Shown piece by piece: positions 6,966 through 14,038 of a stretch of DNA of 18,778 bases (its first letter is position 1; every line of letters begins with the position of its first letter). Under the pieces are notes generated by a model. The model had not been told where the DNA came from. It made no database searches and saw nothing but the letters and a program-made list of their open reading frames with translations. The stretch comes from an uncultured Eubacteriales bacterium (GTDB taxonomy: Bacteria; Bacillota; Clostridia; Oscillospirales; Oscillospiraceae): contig URNZ01000036.1 in NCBI GenBank assembly GCA_900549405.1, positions 1-18,778 of the forward strand. Reading direction: 5' to 3'. Both the position numbers and the translations under genes were made by a program.

Positions 6966-8927
6966 TTATCCCTCCTCCCCGCCGTCCCGTTTCCGGCTAT
7001 AGTCAAACAGCAGGTTCAAAAGCTCCAGCCGCCGGTCCGGGCAGTCCTCCAGCCCCAAGGTCTGGGCCAGGGGGCGGTCCAGCACCTGGTGGACCAGGGC
7101 GGCCATCTCCTCAAATTTTTTGCCGTGGCGCGCCCCCCGGTCATTTAAATTCTTCTCTAAATGGGCGTACAGCGCCCCGGTGTCCCGGCCACGGGCGAGG
7201 GCCTGCTGGCACAGGGCCTGGAGGGTGCCCAGCTGGCTGCGGGACAGCCCGCACTGCCGGACCTGACCGGCGTGGTCCATGACCCAGCGGTATTCCCCGT
7301 CCCGGACGCTCCGGTTCTCCCGGCCCTGAACGGGGCGCTCCACGCTGGCCTTGTTTCGCAAATTCTCAAAGCGCTCCGGGGACAGGAACAGCACCTGGCC
7401 AAAGCCCTCCCCCCGGCGGACGCCCAGGCCCTCCCGCTCCACGGCCCGGAGCCGCTCCGGTGGGGGGGCTTCGGAGCAGACCAGCTGGAACAGGCTTCCC
7501 CGGTCATACATGGTCACGGCGGGGGCGCGGCATTTCCAGGTGCGGTTATAGCCGCCGAATTCCGCCAGCGCTGTGCCGCAGAAGGGGGCCTCCACCCGCT
7601 CCACCCCCAGCTTGTCCGCCAGGGCCGCCAGATTCAGGCCGCAGGGCTCCCCCGTCTCCCCCAGCATGGTCAGGGGGGACACGGCCAGCAGATAAAGTTC
7701 TTCTCCCGGCTGTTCGATGGCATAGCCCTCCGCCCAGTCCGGGCCGGGCACCGATTGCAGTTCGGTCACGCTACACTTGCCAAAGCCCTCGAACCGGTCC
7801 GCTCCCAGCCAGACTGTGCCATTCAAGATGGCGCCGATCTGCTCCGACAGCCCCTCGTCCTCCAGGGCGATATAGCCCCGAAAAACTTGTCCGGCACTAA
7901 GATATCGGGTCTGGAAGGGACGGGGGTCCTCCCCCGTCGCCACATTGCGCTGGATGCGCATGGTCCCGTCGGTCCGGGCGCTCCAGAACCGGATGGTCCC
8001 CCCCTCCAACGTGCAGAAGGAGCCCAGCCGGGCCCGTTTCTTTCCCGGGGTAAACGCGCCGTTTACCACCACGCTCTCCAGCCCCGTCTCCTCCTTGGTC
8101 TCGTAAAAGCCCCGGATGGCGGGCAGCACGGGGCCGTCCACGGGGGCGGGCACCGCGTCTAGGAACCGGGTCCCGTCAGACAGCAATGCCTGGCGATTGG
8201 CCCGGAACCACTCCGGCACCTGGGCGGCCAGGGCGCTCATCACCATGCCCCGGACGGCGGAGCCGGGGATATAGCCCCGGGTCTCATAGCTGTTCTCCCC
8301 GCTGCGGCTCAGGTCGGTGATGAGCACCGGCGTCTGGGTGGTCAGGGTATAGCGGAGCCACCGGCCCCTCACCTGGGGGCGCTCCCCCTCGGGCTGAGCC
8401 AGCCGCACTCCCCGGAGCCGCACCCGGCCAAAGCCCCGGCTGCGCAGGGTGCCCGCCCACTTGACGCCCGCCAGGGCGTCCAGCAGCAAAGCCTCGTCCT
8501 CTTCGGCGCAGGTCAGCTGGCCGGAGAAGCGCAGCCCCCGGCGGATGCAGGCCGCCATGCGCAGGGACCCGGTCTTCACCACGCCCCCCTCTAAGCTGGT
8601 AAAGGTCCTGGTGGAATAGCAGTCCTCCGGGTCCGCCGGGGGCTGCTCCAGGGTCAGGGCGGTGAAGTGGACCCGGCGGGCCTCCTCTGTGCCATCCCAG
8701 CCGGACAGGCCCAGCATGGCGTCCGCGTCCTCTGTGCCCTGCCCGGTCCAGGCCGCCAGGTTCTCCAGGCTCTCCCGCAGCAGTCCCTTCAGGGTGCTGC
8801 CCTTGAAATAGGGATAGCCCCTCTCGTCCCGGCACACGGCCACGTCCTCCCCGCCGGGGACGCTGTAGCCTGAGCCGAAGATGGCGTCGGACAGCAGTTC
8901 CATGGTCACCTGTATGGTCACGCTCAT
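6966..8927 (-). CDS. Csx10-like RAMP fusion, Cas7-Cas5-Cas11 type, of type III-D
   Basis: This 653-residue protein has three RAMP-like segments and a helical tail. Segment 1 (1-175) has D28 in the GGEDVAVCRDERGYPY loop, the clasp YFKGSTLKGLLRE (40-52) and the loop RSRGFGRVRL (162-171). Segment 2 (188-390) has TPVLITD, YIPGSAVRGMV (219-229) and RFEGFGKC (378-385). Segment 3 (410-515) ends with GLGVRRGEGFGQV (500-512), the C-terminal glycine loop typical of Csx10/Cas5-group proteins. Residues about 560-645 are mostly helical, as expected of Cas11. This order fits the single-chain Cas7-Cas5-Cas11 subunit of the III-Dv effector, which would sit at the crRNA 5' end next to Cas10. The ATG overlaps the cas10 stop by 4 nt. 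Confidence 0.82.
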   Translation of the reverse strand: MSVTIQVTMELLSDAIFGSGYSVPGGEDVAVCRDERGYPYFKGSTLKGLLRESLENLAAWTGQGTEDADAMLGLSGWDGTEEARRVHFTALTLEQPPADPEDCYSTRTFTSLEGGVVKTGSLRMAACIRRGLRFSGQLTCAEEDEALLLDALAGVKWAGTLRSRGFGRVRLRGVRLAQPEGERPQVRGRWLRYTLTTQTPVLITDLSRSGENSYETRGYIPGSAVRGMVMSALAAQVPEWFRANRQALLSDGTRFLDAVPAPVDGPVLPAIRGFYETKEETGLESVVVNGAFTPGKKRARLGSFCTLEGGTIRFWSARTDGTMRIQRNVATGEDPRPFQTRYLSAGQVFRGYIALEDEGLSEQIGAILNGTVWLGADRFEGFGKCSVTELQSVPGPDWAEGYAIEQPGEELYLLAVSPLTMLGETGEPCGLNLAALADKLGVERVEAPFCGTALAEFGGYNRTWKCRAPAVTMYDRGSLFQLVCSEAPPPERLRAVEREGLGVRRGEGFGQVLFLSPERFENLRNKASVERPVQGRENRSVRDGEYRWVMDHAGQVRQCGLSRSQLGTLQALCQQALARGRDTGALYAHLEKNLNDRGARHGKKFEEMAALVHQVLDRPLAQTLGLEDCPDRRLELLNLLFDYSRKRDGGEEG

Positions 8928-10408
8928 GCCTGCACCTCCTCAAGGTCCACCCCGTGGTCGATGAGCTCCACCCCGTCGAAGAACAGGCAGCGGTCCACCC
9001 CGTCGATTTTCTGGAACAGGCCCTTCTCCAGGCCGGTCCCGCCGTCCAGCGCGGCCTGATAGGCCCGCTTGCGCTCCTCCTCCGTCTGATACCGGGCGGC
9101 AAAGCTGTGGTAGAGCAGGTCGCTCAGCTCCCGGCTGCCCAGGAAAAAGGCCGCCGCCGTCTTTCCCTGCTTCACGGCGGTGCGCAGGCCCTTCAGCTTG
9201 GCCCGGGCCGTCTGGCCATACTCCCCCCGCAGCAAGCGGTGCATGGCCTGGAAGAAGGCATAGGTGCGCACGCCGCCGGTCTTCTCCGCCAGCCTGGTCC
9301 GGTCCACCCCCTCCGGGGCCAGGACCACCACCGGGCGCAGCTCCATGCGGCATCCGTCCTCCGTCTCATAGTCCTCCCGCTGGGCGGCCAGGCCGTCCTT
9401 CAGCTGGCCGAACTCGATGTGCCAGTCCATGGCGGACACCCGGCCCTGGTCGTCGATCTCCGCCCCAAAACGCTTGGCGCTGGCGCACAGCTCCTCCGCC
9501 AGGTCATAGGCCCGATGGAAGGGATACTTCTTGTGGACCATGGCCACCCCGGCGCAGGCGGCATAGGGCTGCCCCGGCTGACGGCAGTTCTCCAGGGCGG
9601 ACAGCTTCTGCAAGAACACCCGGGCGCACTCCAGGCCGATACTTCCGGCGGTGACAAAGCACACGTCGTCCCCCGCCAGCACCACCGGGCGGATGGGCAG
9701 CCTGTCCGGGGCATAGCCGCTGGCGATCACCGTCTCCACCGTCTGGCGGAAGGCCGTCTCAAAGTCGGCCTGGATGCCTTGGCTGAAGTCCTGCAAGGCC
9801 CGGCGGCAGTCCTCCCAATGGGTGCAGCTTTCATAGATGCGCTCCACCCGTCTGCCCATGCCGTTGCCGTCGGCGTGGACCACAGCGATGAAGTTGTCTG
9901 CTCCGGCCAGTTCCTCAAACTGGGCGGGAAAGCACCAGTGCTCCGGCACTTCGATCCCCCCGGCCACCCGGCCCGGGGGCACGGTCTCCCCCTGCGCCTG
10001 CTCCACGCCGAAGGTCAGGCGGCGGAAGGACGCCCGCCGCAGGGCTTTCTTCCCCTCCAGCGCGGCGGAGAGGGCCCTTAGGTTCTCCCCGGGGGTCTTG
10101 TTCTCGTCATAGTCCAGCTGCTTCACAAACAGCTCCAGCCCGGGGAACTGGACCATGGCCGTCTCGGTCACCGCACGGGCAAAGGCGTCGGCCCGCTCCC
10201 GGCTGTCAAATTGCAGCACCGTGTGGCCGCCCCCGGCATAGACCAGGTCCTCCTCTTCCCGATACAGCGGCCCCGCCGCCCGCTGGAAAAACCGGCTCTC
10301 GGTCACATATCGGATATCCTCTGAGCGGGCGGCATTCTCCCGCAGCCTGCGGCTGGCGAAAATATACGCCTGCTTTTGCGACACTTCCAAGATCATCAGC
10401 CGTCTCAC
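8924..10408 (-). CDS. cas10: Compact Cas10 (Cmr2/Csm1 family) without HD nuclease domain
   Basis: This 494-residue protein is the large subunit of the type III effector and is predicted to make cyclic oligoadenylate when target RNA is bound. The chain begins directly with Palm 1 (VSQKQAYIFASRRLREN, 9-25; YAGGGHTVLQF, 57-67). Palm 2 follows with VVHADGNGMG (D180, 177-185) and LAGDDVCFV (244-252), the GGDD motif in the form A-G-D-D with both metal-binding aspartates kept, then the typical ACAGVAMVHKKYP and AEELCASAKRFG. A helical C-terminal domain spans about 370-465. No HD domain and no CxxC zinc motif are present, so single-strand DNA cleavage by Cas10 is not expected. It starts with GTG at 10408, with AAGGAGG 8-9 nt upstream, and is the first gene of the operon. 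Confidence 0.88.
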   Translation of the reverse strand: MRRLMILEVSQKQAYIFASRRLRENAARSEDIRYVTESRFFQRAAGPLYREEEDLVYAGGGHTVLQFDSRERADAFARAVTETAMVQFPGLELFVKQLDYDENKTPGENLRALSAALEGKKALRRASFRRLTFGVEQAQGETVPPGRVAGGIEVPEHWCFPAQFEELAGADNFIAVVHADGNGMGRRVERIYESCTHWEDCRRALQDFSQGIQADFETAFRQTVETVIASGYAPDRLPIRPVVLAGDDVCFVTAGSIGLECARVFLQKLSALENCRQPGQPYAACAGVAMVHKKYPFHRAYDLAEELCASAKRFGAEIDDQGRVSAMDWHIEFGQLKDGLAAQREDYETEDGCRMELRPVVVLAPEGVDRTRLAEKTGGVRTYAFFQAMHRLLRGEYGQTARAKLKGLRTAVKQGKTAAAFFLGSRELSDLLYHSFAARYQTEEERKRAYQAALDGGTGLEKGLFQKIDGVDRCLFFDGVELIDHGVDLEEVQA

Positions 10409-10420
10409 GCCGTGATCCCT

Positions 10421-10436
10421 CCTTTTTTCAAAAAGG
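10421..10436 (-). promoter_or_regulatory. Inverted repeat covering the cas10 ribosome binding site
   Basis: CCTTTTT and AAAAAGG, separated by 2 nt, lie at the predicted 5' end of the cas10 transcript. On the minus strand the second arm runs into the Shine-Dalgarno sequence AAGGAGG, so folding would hide part of the ribosome binding site. The stem is mostly A-U and weak; it could instead be a DNA operator or mean nothing. Confidence 0.3.
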
Positions 10437-10444
10437 TCCCCTCC

Positions 10445-10473
10445 ATTGTAACATATTCCCCAGCATTCGCCAA
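10445..10473 (-). promoter_or_regulatory. Promoter of the cas10 operon
   Basis: Read on the minus strand, TTGGCG (10473-10468), a 17-bp spacer and TACAAT (10450-10445) form a good sigma-70 promoter with an extended -10 (TGT before TACAAT). The start should fall near 10438, about 30 nt before the GTG of cas10. Near-consensus elements suggest substantial basal expression unless repressed. Confidence 0.7.
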
Positions 10474-10563
10474 ATTCTTTTCTTTCCGTAAAATTCCCTC
10501 TGGCGTCGCTCGAACATTTGTGTTAGGCTATAGTCAGACAGAATTTTCTTGGAGGTGTGACCT

Positions 10564-11097
10564 ATGACCTGTACCCAGCATTACGACTCCCCCCTAGGCG
10601 GGATGCTCCTGGCCGCTGACGAGGTCGGGCTTACCGGCCTCTGGTTCGAGGGGCAAAAGTATTTCGCCGATACCCTCCCCCAGGAGCACGTCCAGTGGGA
10701 GACTCCCGTCTTAGCGGAGACCCGGCGCTGGCTGGACGTCTATTTCTCCGGGCGCGAACCCGATTTTCTCCCCCCGCTCCACCCCCTGGGTTCCCCCTTC
10801 CGTCAGGCGGTGTGGGAATTGCTGCTGCAAATTCCCTACGGCCGCACCGTCACCTATGGGGACCTGGCCCGGCAGCTGGCGGAGCGGCAGGGGCTGCCCC
10901 ACATGTCCGCCCAGGCCGTGGGCGGCGCGGTGGGGCACAACCACATCTCCATCCTCATTCCCTGCCACCGGGTGGTGGGGTCCGGCGGCAGTCTCACCGG
11001 TTACGCCGGGGGCGTCGACAGGAAAGTCAAGCTGCTGGAGCTGGAGGGGGCGGACATGACCGGTCTGTTCCGCCCCAAGCGCAGCGCCGCCCTCTGA
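10564..11097 (+). CDS. ogt: Methylated-DNA--protein-cysteine S-methyltransferase (O6-alkylguanine repair)
   Basis: This 177-residue suicide repair protein moves the alkyl group from O6-methylguanine to its own cysteine. The C-terminal DNA-binding and active-site domain is clear: FRQAVWELLLQIPYGRTVTYGDLA (79-102, helix-turn-helix with arginine finger region), the AVGGAVGHN segment, and ILIPCHRVV with the acceptor C134. The GSLTGYAGGVDRK end motif is present. The N-terminal domain (1-75) is of Ogt size and lacks the Ada AraC part. The ATG has GGAGG upstream. It is divergent from the cas10 operon; a TATAGT (10529-10534) could be its -10, but no good -35 is visible. Confidence 0.93.
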   Translation: MTCTQHYDSPLGGMLLAADEVGLTGLWFEGQKYFADTLPQEHVQWETPVLAETRRWLDVYFSGREPDFLPPLHPLGSPFRQAVWELLLQIPYGRTVTYGDLARQLAERQGLPHMSAQAVGGAVGHNHISILIPCHRVVGSGGSLTGYAGGVDRKVKLLELEGADMTGLFRPKRSAAL

Positions 11098-11108
11098 GCT
11101 CAAAATAG

Positions 11109-11167
11109 AAACAGGCCCCGCTTCTGCCGAAAGCACTGTGCTCTCTGCAAAGCGGGGCCTGTTTTTT
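11109..11167. terminator. Bidirectional intrinsic terminator between ogt and the kinase pseudogene
   Basis: A perfect 15-bp stem pairs 11109-11123 (AAACAGGCCCCGCTT) with 11150-11164, with a 26-nt loop and a T run (TTTTTT, 11162-11167) on the plus strand. The minus strand ends in an A-T tract as well (TTTCTATTTT), so it probably also serves the convergent kinase transcript. Confidence 0.82.
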
Positions 11168-11184
11168 ACTCGTTTGATCTCTCG

Positions 11185-13331
11185 TTATTTCTCGATGACC
11201 GTGAGGGCCTCTTCGATGTTCTTCACGCTCACCGGCTTGGGGATGTAGCCGTTCATGCCCGCCTCCCGGCATCTGCGCCGGTCGCTGGCAAAGGTGTTGG
11301 CCGTCATGGCGAAGATGGGGATGTCGTGGTCGGGGCGGCTGCTCTGGCGGATGAGCCGGGTGGCGGTCACGCCGTCCATCACGGGCATCTGCATGTCCAT
11401 GAACACGGCGAAATACTCGTCCGGGGCCGAGGCCTCATAGCGCTGGATGCCGACCTTTCCGTTTTCGGCCCACTCCACCCGCAGGCCCACCATCTCCAGC
11501 AGCTCGGTGGCGATCTCGGCGTTCAGGGCGTTGTCCAGCTTGGCCCCGTCGTTTTTATACTTCTGGGCCACCTGGGTCATGCCCAGCACCACGTTCAGGG
11601 GGTGCGGATGTCGTGGCTCATTTTGGAGAAGAACTCCTGCTTGGCCTGGGTGGCCTCCTCCGCCCGCTCCAGGGCCACGGCCAGCTGGCCGGATATCTTC
11701 TCCTGGCGGCGCTTCCTCTTCACCGACTGGACATACAGCAGCACCATCAGCACCAGCAGGAAGATCACCGCGCACCAGGCGATGAAATAGACGGGGTGGT
11801 CGAACAGATAGCGCAGCAGATTGGGGGTCGCCGTCTCCTCCAGATAGCGCTGGACCACCTCCTCGCTCATGTCATCGGCCACCTGGCCCAGGGTCTTCTC
11901 CCACAGGCCATAGAAGTGGACGCTGTCGTTGGCGTTCACGCCCATGCGCAGCTCCAGAAACGCGCCGGGGACGATGTCCACCTGCAGGCGGTTCTGCACG
12001 TCGTCCCGGGCCAGCTTTTGAGCGGAATAGGACATGAGCAGGGCGGCGTCGGCCTGGCCGGAGAGGACCATCTCCCGGCACTGCTCCAGAGAGTCCACCA
12101 CGGTCACCTCCGCCTCCGGCCACACCCGGGAGACGATCTCCTTCACGGTGATGTGCTCGTCATCGGTCACCAGACGCTCGATCTTCTCGGCGGCCCCCCG
12201 GTGGCGCAGGACGGACATAGTGGTGGTAAGATAGGCGTCGGTGCCCTTATAGCGGTTCCCGCCCTCATCCTCATAGCAGCCGTCCATGTCCATCCACACG
12301 TCCACGCTGCCCGAATCCAGGGCCGCCTGATATTCCTCCTTGGTGGACACGGGGACGATCTCATATGTCAGGCCCAGCCTGTCCGCCGTGGCCTTGAAGA
12401 TGTCCGCAGCGATGCCCCGGGCCGTCTCTCCCTCATACCAGGCATAGGGGTTGGAATCCGGGTCCATCACGCCCCGGATGATCTCGCCGCTGTCCTGAAG
12501 CTGCCGCAGCAGCTCCAGCTCCTGGGCGGTGAGGTCCCGGTTGGTCCCCTCGGAGCCATAATACTGGTTATAGAGCTCGGTGCGCCAGTTGGGGGTCTCC
12601 ACGTTCATGCAGTCGATGGCATAGTCCAGCTGGTCGATCAGCGCCGCGTTTCCCTTGGTGGAGGCGAAGTAATAGGGCCGGGGGGCGAACTGGGCCACGA
12701 TGCGGGTGTTGGCCACCGGGGACAGAGACACGCTGGAGATCACGTCCACCGCCCCGCCCACCAGGGCCTGCTGCTGCTCCGCCGCCGTGTCGTAATAGAC
12801 GATCTCATAGGGCAGGTTCTCCGACTTTAAATAGGTGAGCACCTCGCCGTTGCGGGTCTCCGCCGTCTGCCAAAGGCCCACCCGCAGCACGTCCCGGTCC
12901 CGCAGGTTGTTTTCCCGCAGACTGCCCGCGGCCAGGGCCACCAGGGTGGTGTACACCGTGCCATAGCTGTTTTCCGGGAACTCGAACATCTCCTCGGTGG
13001 CGGCGTTTTTCAGCAGGGGCCCCATCAGGTCCACCTGGCCGTCCATCAGATCGTTGATGGCGCTGCCCACGGCCTCGTTGCCGTCGGCGCTGCCATAGGG
13101 GACATACTCCATCTCCCAGCCGGTATATTCCGAGATCTTCTCCAGATAGTCATAGTTATAGCCCGTCACTTTTCCGCTGTGGCCGAAAAAGCTCATGCCC
13201 TCCTGGGTGGGAAAGGCCACCCGGATGGTCTGCCGGTCCGTCTCCGCCGCCGCATAGGGCATCGAGACCGCCAGCGTCAGCGCCGCCAAAAAGCCGCTGA
13301 CCACGCGCCCGATCTTCTTGTGCATCCGCAT
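11185..13331 (-). pseudogene. Hybrid sensor histidine kinase with two solute-binding sensor domains, frameshifted and internally deleted
   Basis: The intact part encodes a signal peptide (GFLAALTLAVSMPYAAA), two tandem periplasmic SBP_bac_3-type domains (about 35-260 and 285-505), a membrane helix (about 515-535) and the HisKA H-box KMSHDIRTP (His573 from the chosen start). Directly after the Pro codon a C run has five bases (11598-11602) where six would keep the frame, giving TGA at 11595-11597. In the shifted frame homology continues (LNVVLGMTQVAQKYKN), then jumps within LDNALNAEIA (11521-11538) straight into the middle of a response-regulator receiver domain. The HATPase domain and the receiver's first strand are missing; the phospho-acceptor Asp (codon 11395-11397, VFMDMQMP) remains. 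The start at 13331 has GGAGG five nt upstream; an ATG at 13325 is also possible. The single-base change could be a sequencing error, but the deletion removes kinase function anyway. Confidence 0.85.
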
Positions 13332-13360
13332 ATGTTCCTCCGCTCGATCCGCAATTTCCA

Positions 13361-13369
13361 ATTTTAGCA
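13361..13369 (-). promoter_or_regulatory. Extended -10 element upstream of the kinase pseudogene
   Basis: On the minus strand TGCTAAAAT provides a TGn plus TAAAAT, about 30 nt upstream of the predicted start codon. No convincing -35 hexamer lies 16-18 bp upstream, so it would depend on the extended -10 or on an activator. Confidence 0.4.
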
Positions 13370-13425
13370 CATACTGTTTTAACCATACTACAGTGGCAGA
13401 GAAAAAGCTATATGAACTTTTCGTT

Positions 13426-13461
13426 TTTGCCGTTGGCAAAGTGTACAATTTCATTTTGTAC
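13426..13461. promoter_or_regulatory. Two adjacent palindromes in the kinase leader (possible operators)
   Basis: TTTGCC-GTT-GGCAAA (13426-13440) and GTACAA-N7-TTGTAC (13443-13461) are both perfect in their arms and lie 2 bp apart, roughly 60-100 bp upstream of the -10 of the kinase gene. Regulator unknown; neither resembles the operators in front of the XRE pair. Confidence 0.35.
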
Positions 13462-13496
13462 CTTTTGTGCCTTTTACCGTTTCCAATAAAGAAACA

Positions 13497-13516
13497 CCCC
13501 CGGCTGCCGCCGGGGG
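13497..13516 (-). terminator. Intrinsic terminator after the XRE pair
   Basis: CCCCCGGC (13497-13504), a 4-nt loop and GCCGGGGG (13509-13516) form a perfect 8-bp GC stem. On the minus strand it is followed by TGTTTCTTTATT, an imperfect T tract. It lies 10 nt past the stop of the second XRE gene. Confidence 0.7.
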
Positions 13517-13526
13517 AATGATCGAC

Positions 13527-13745
13527 TTAATATTCCTGTTTTCGGTTCGTCCGCCCCGCCAGATAGTCCAGCGACACGTGATAGAAATCCGCCAATTGAA
13601 TGGCCAGCTTCAGGGGCAGGTCCCGCTCCCCCCGCTCATACTTGGAATAGAGGGACTGGTCGCAGAAGAGCAGCTCCGCCACCTGCTTCTGCGTCAGGTC
13701 GGCATCCTCCCGCAGGTCACGAATCCTCAGCTTTGTGTGTGACAT
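13527..13745 (-). CDS. Small XRE-family helix-turn-helix regulator (second of a tandem pair)
   Basis: This 72-residue protein consists almost entirely of one Cro/CI-type HTH_3 domain: LRIRDLREDADLTQKQVAEL, then the recognition helix region DQSLYSKYERGERDLPL, and LAIQLADFYHVSLDYLAGRT. It resembles the Clostridial single-domain repressors that bind short palindromes. The ATG at 13745 overlaps the stop of the upstream XRE gene (TGATG), indicating coupling. A TTG at 13748 directly before it has slightly better spacing to AGGAG and cannot be excluded. It is a paralogue of the upstream gene. Confidence 0.85.
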   Translation of the reverse strand: MSHTKLRIRDLREDADLTQKQVAELLFCDQSLYSKYERGERDLPLKLAIQLADFYHVSLDYLAGRTNRKQEY

Positions 13746-13951
13746 CAAATTGGCTCTCTCCTGTCGCTGACGCCTAAGATATAATCGGTGCTGGTGTGAT
13801 AGAACTTGGCCAGCTTAATGAGGACCTGTGTGGGGATGTCGTTTTCCTCTGTCTCATACTTGGAATAGCCGGTCTGAGACATCCCTAAAAATTTGGCCAC
13901 CTGGGTCTGATTCAGGTCCGCGTCCTCTCTCAAATCCCGCAGTCTGTTCAT
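13745..13951 (-). CDS. Small XRE-family helix-turn-helix regulator (first of a tandem pair)
   Basis: This 68-residue single HTH_3 protein contains RLRDLREDADLNQTQVAKFL, then the recognition helix region SQTGYSKYETEENDIPTQ and LIKLAKFYHTSTDYILGVSD. The ATG at 13951 was preferred over an in-frame GTG at 13960, because GAGGTGAG lies 4-6 nt before the ATG and overlaps the GTG. The promoter region carries two copies of a perfect palindrome (13978-14020), so autoregulation is likely. The two XRE proteins share the RDLREDADL-Q-QVA framework but differ in the recognition helix, suggesting different DNA targets. Confidence 0.85.
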   Translation of the reverse strand: MNRLRDLREDADLNQTQVAKFLGMSQTGYSKYETEENDIPTQVLIKLAKFYHTSTDYILGVSDRREPI

Positions 13952-13977
13952 GGCGCTCACCTCGAACAGAGTATGTC

Positions 13978-14020
13978 ATAACCTGAAACAGGTTGTTCTT
14001 TTTAACCTGTTTCAGGTTAT
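13978..14020. promoter_or_regulatory. Twin palindromic operators of the XRE pair
   Basis: AACCTGAAACAGGTT (13980-13994) is a perfect 6-3-6 palindrome, and its reverse complement recurs at 14004-14018. Including flanking AT, two 17-bp arms face each other across 9 bp. The sites sit directly upstream of the XRE genes where the promoter must be, with centres 24 bp apart (just over two helical turns), which fits cooperative binding of two repressor dimers on one DNA face. The same sequence could fold as a long hairpin in the sbcC 3' transcript, but no T tract follows it. Confidence 0.7.
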
Positions 14021-14038
14021 GCGGCTATTCAGCCAAAT

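Noticed and set aside
6965..7006. A longer start for the Cas7-2x gene at 7006
   Set aside because: It would overlap the preceding stop by 41 nt, has no ribosome binding site, and adds residues unlike RAMP sequence; the ATG at 6964 has GGAGGAGGG upstream.
8954..10081. A long plus-strand frame (375 codons) opposite cas10
   Set aside because: Its composition (His, Gln, Gly, Leu, Pro-rich, no motif) is that of an antisense shadow in GC-rich DNA, and the opposite strand encodes a clear Cas10.
11613..12830. A 405-codon plus-strand frame opposite the kinase gene
   Set aside because: It is antisense to recognisable solute-binding and HisKA domains, has low-complexity composition, and has no start signals.
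13978..14004. The paired palindromes upstream of the XRE genes as an sbcC terminator
   Set aside because: The arms could form a hairpin, but no T tract follows on the minus strand, and each arm is itself a perfect palindrome, which fits operators better.
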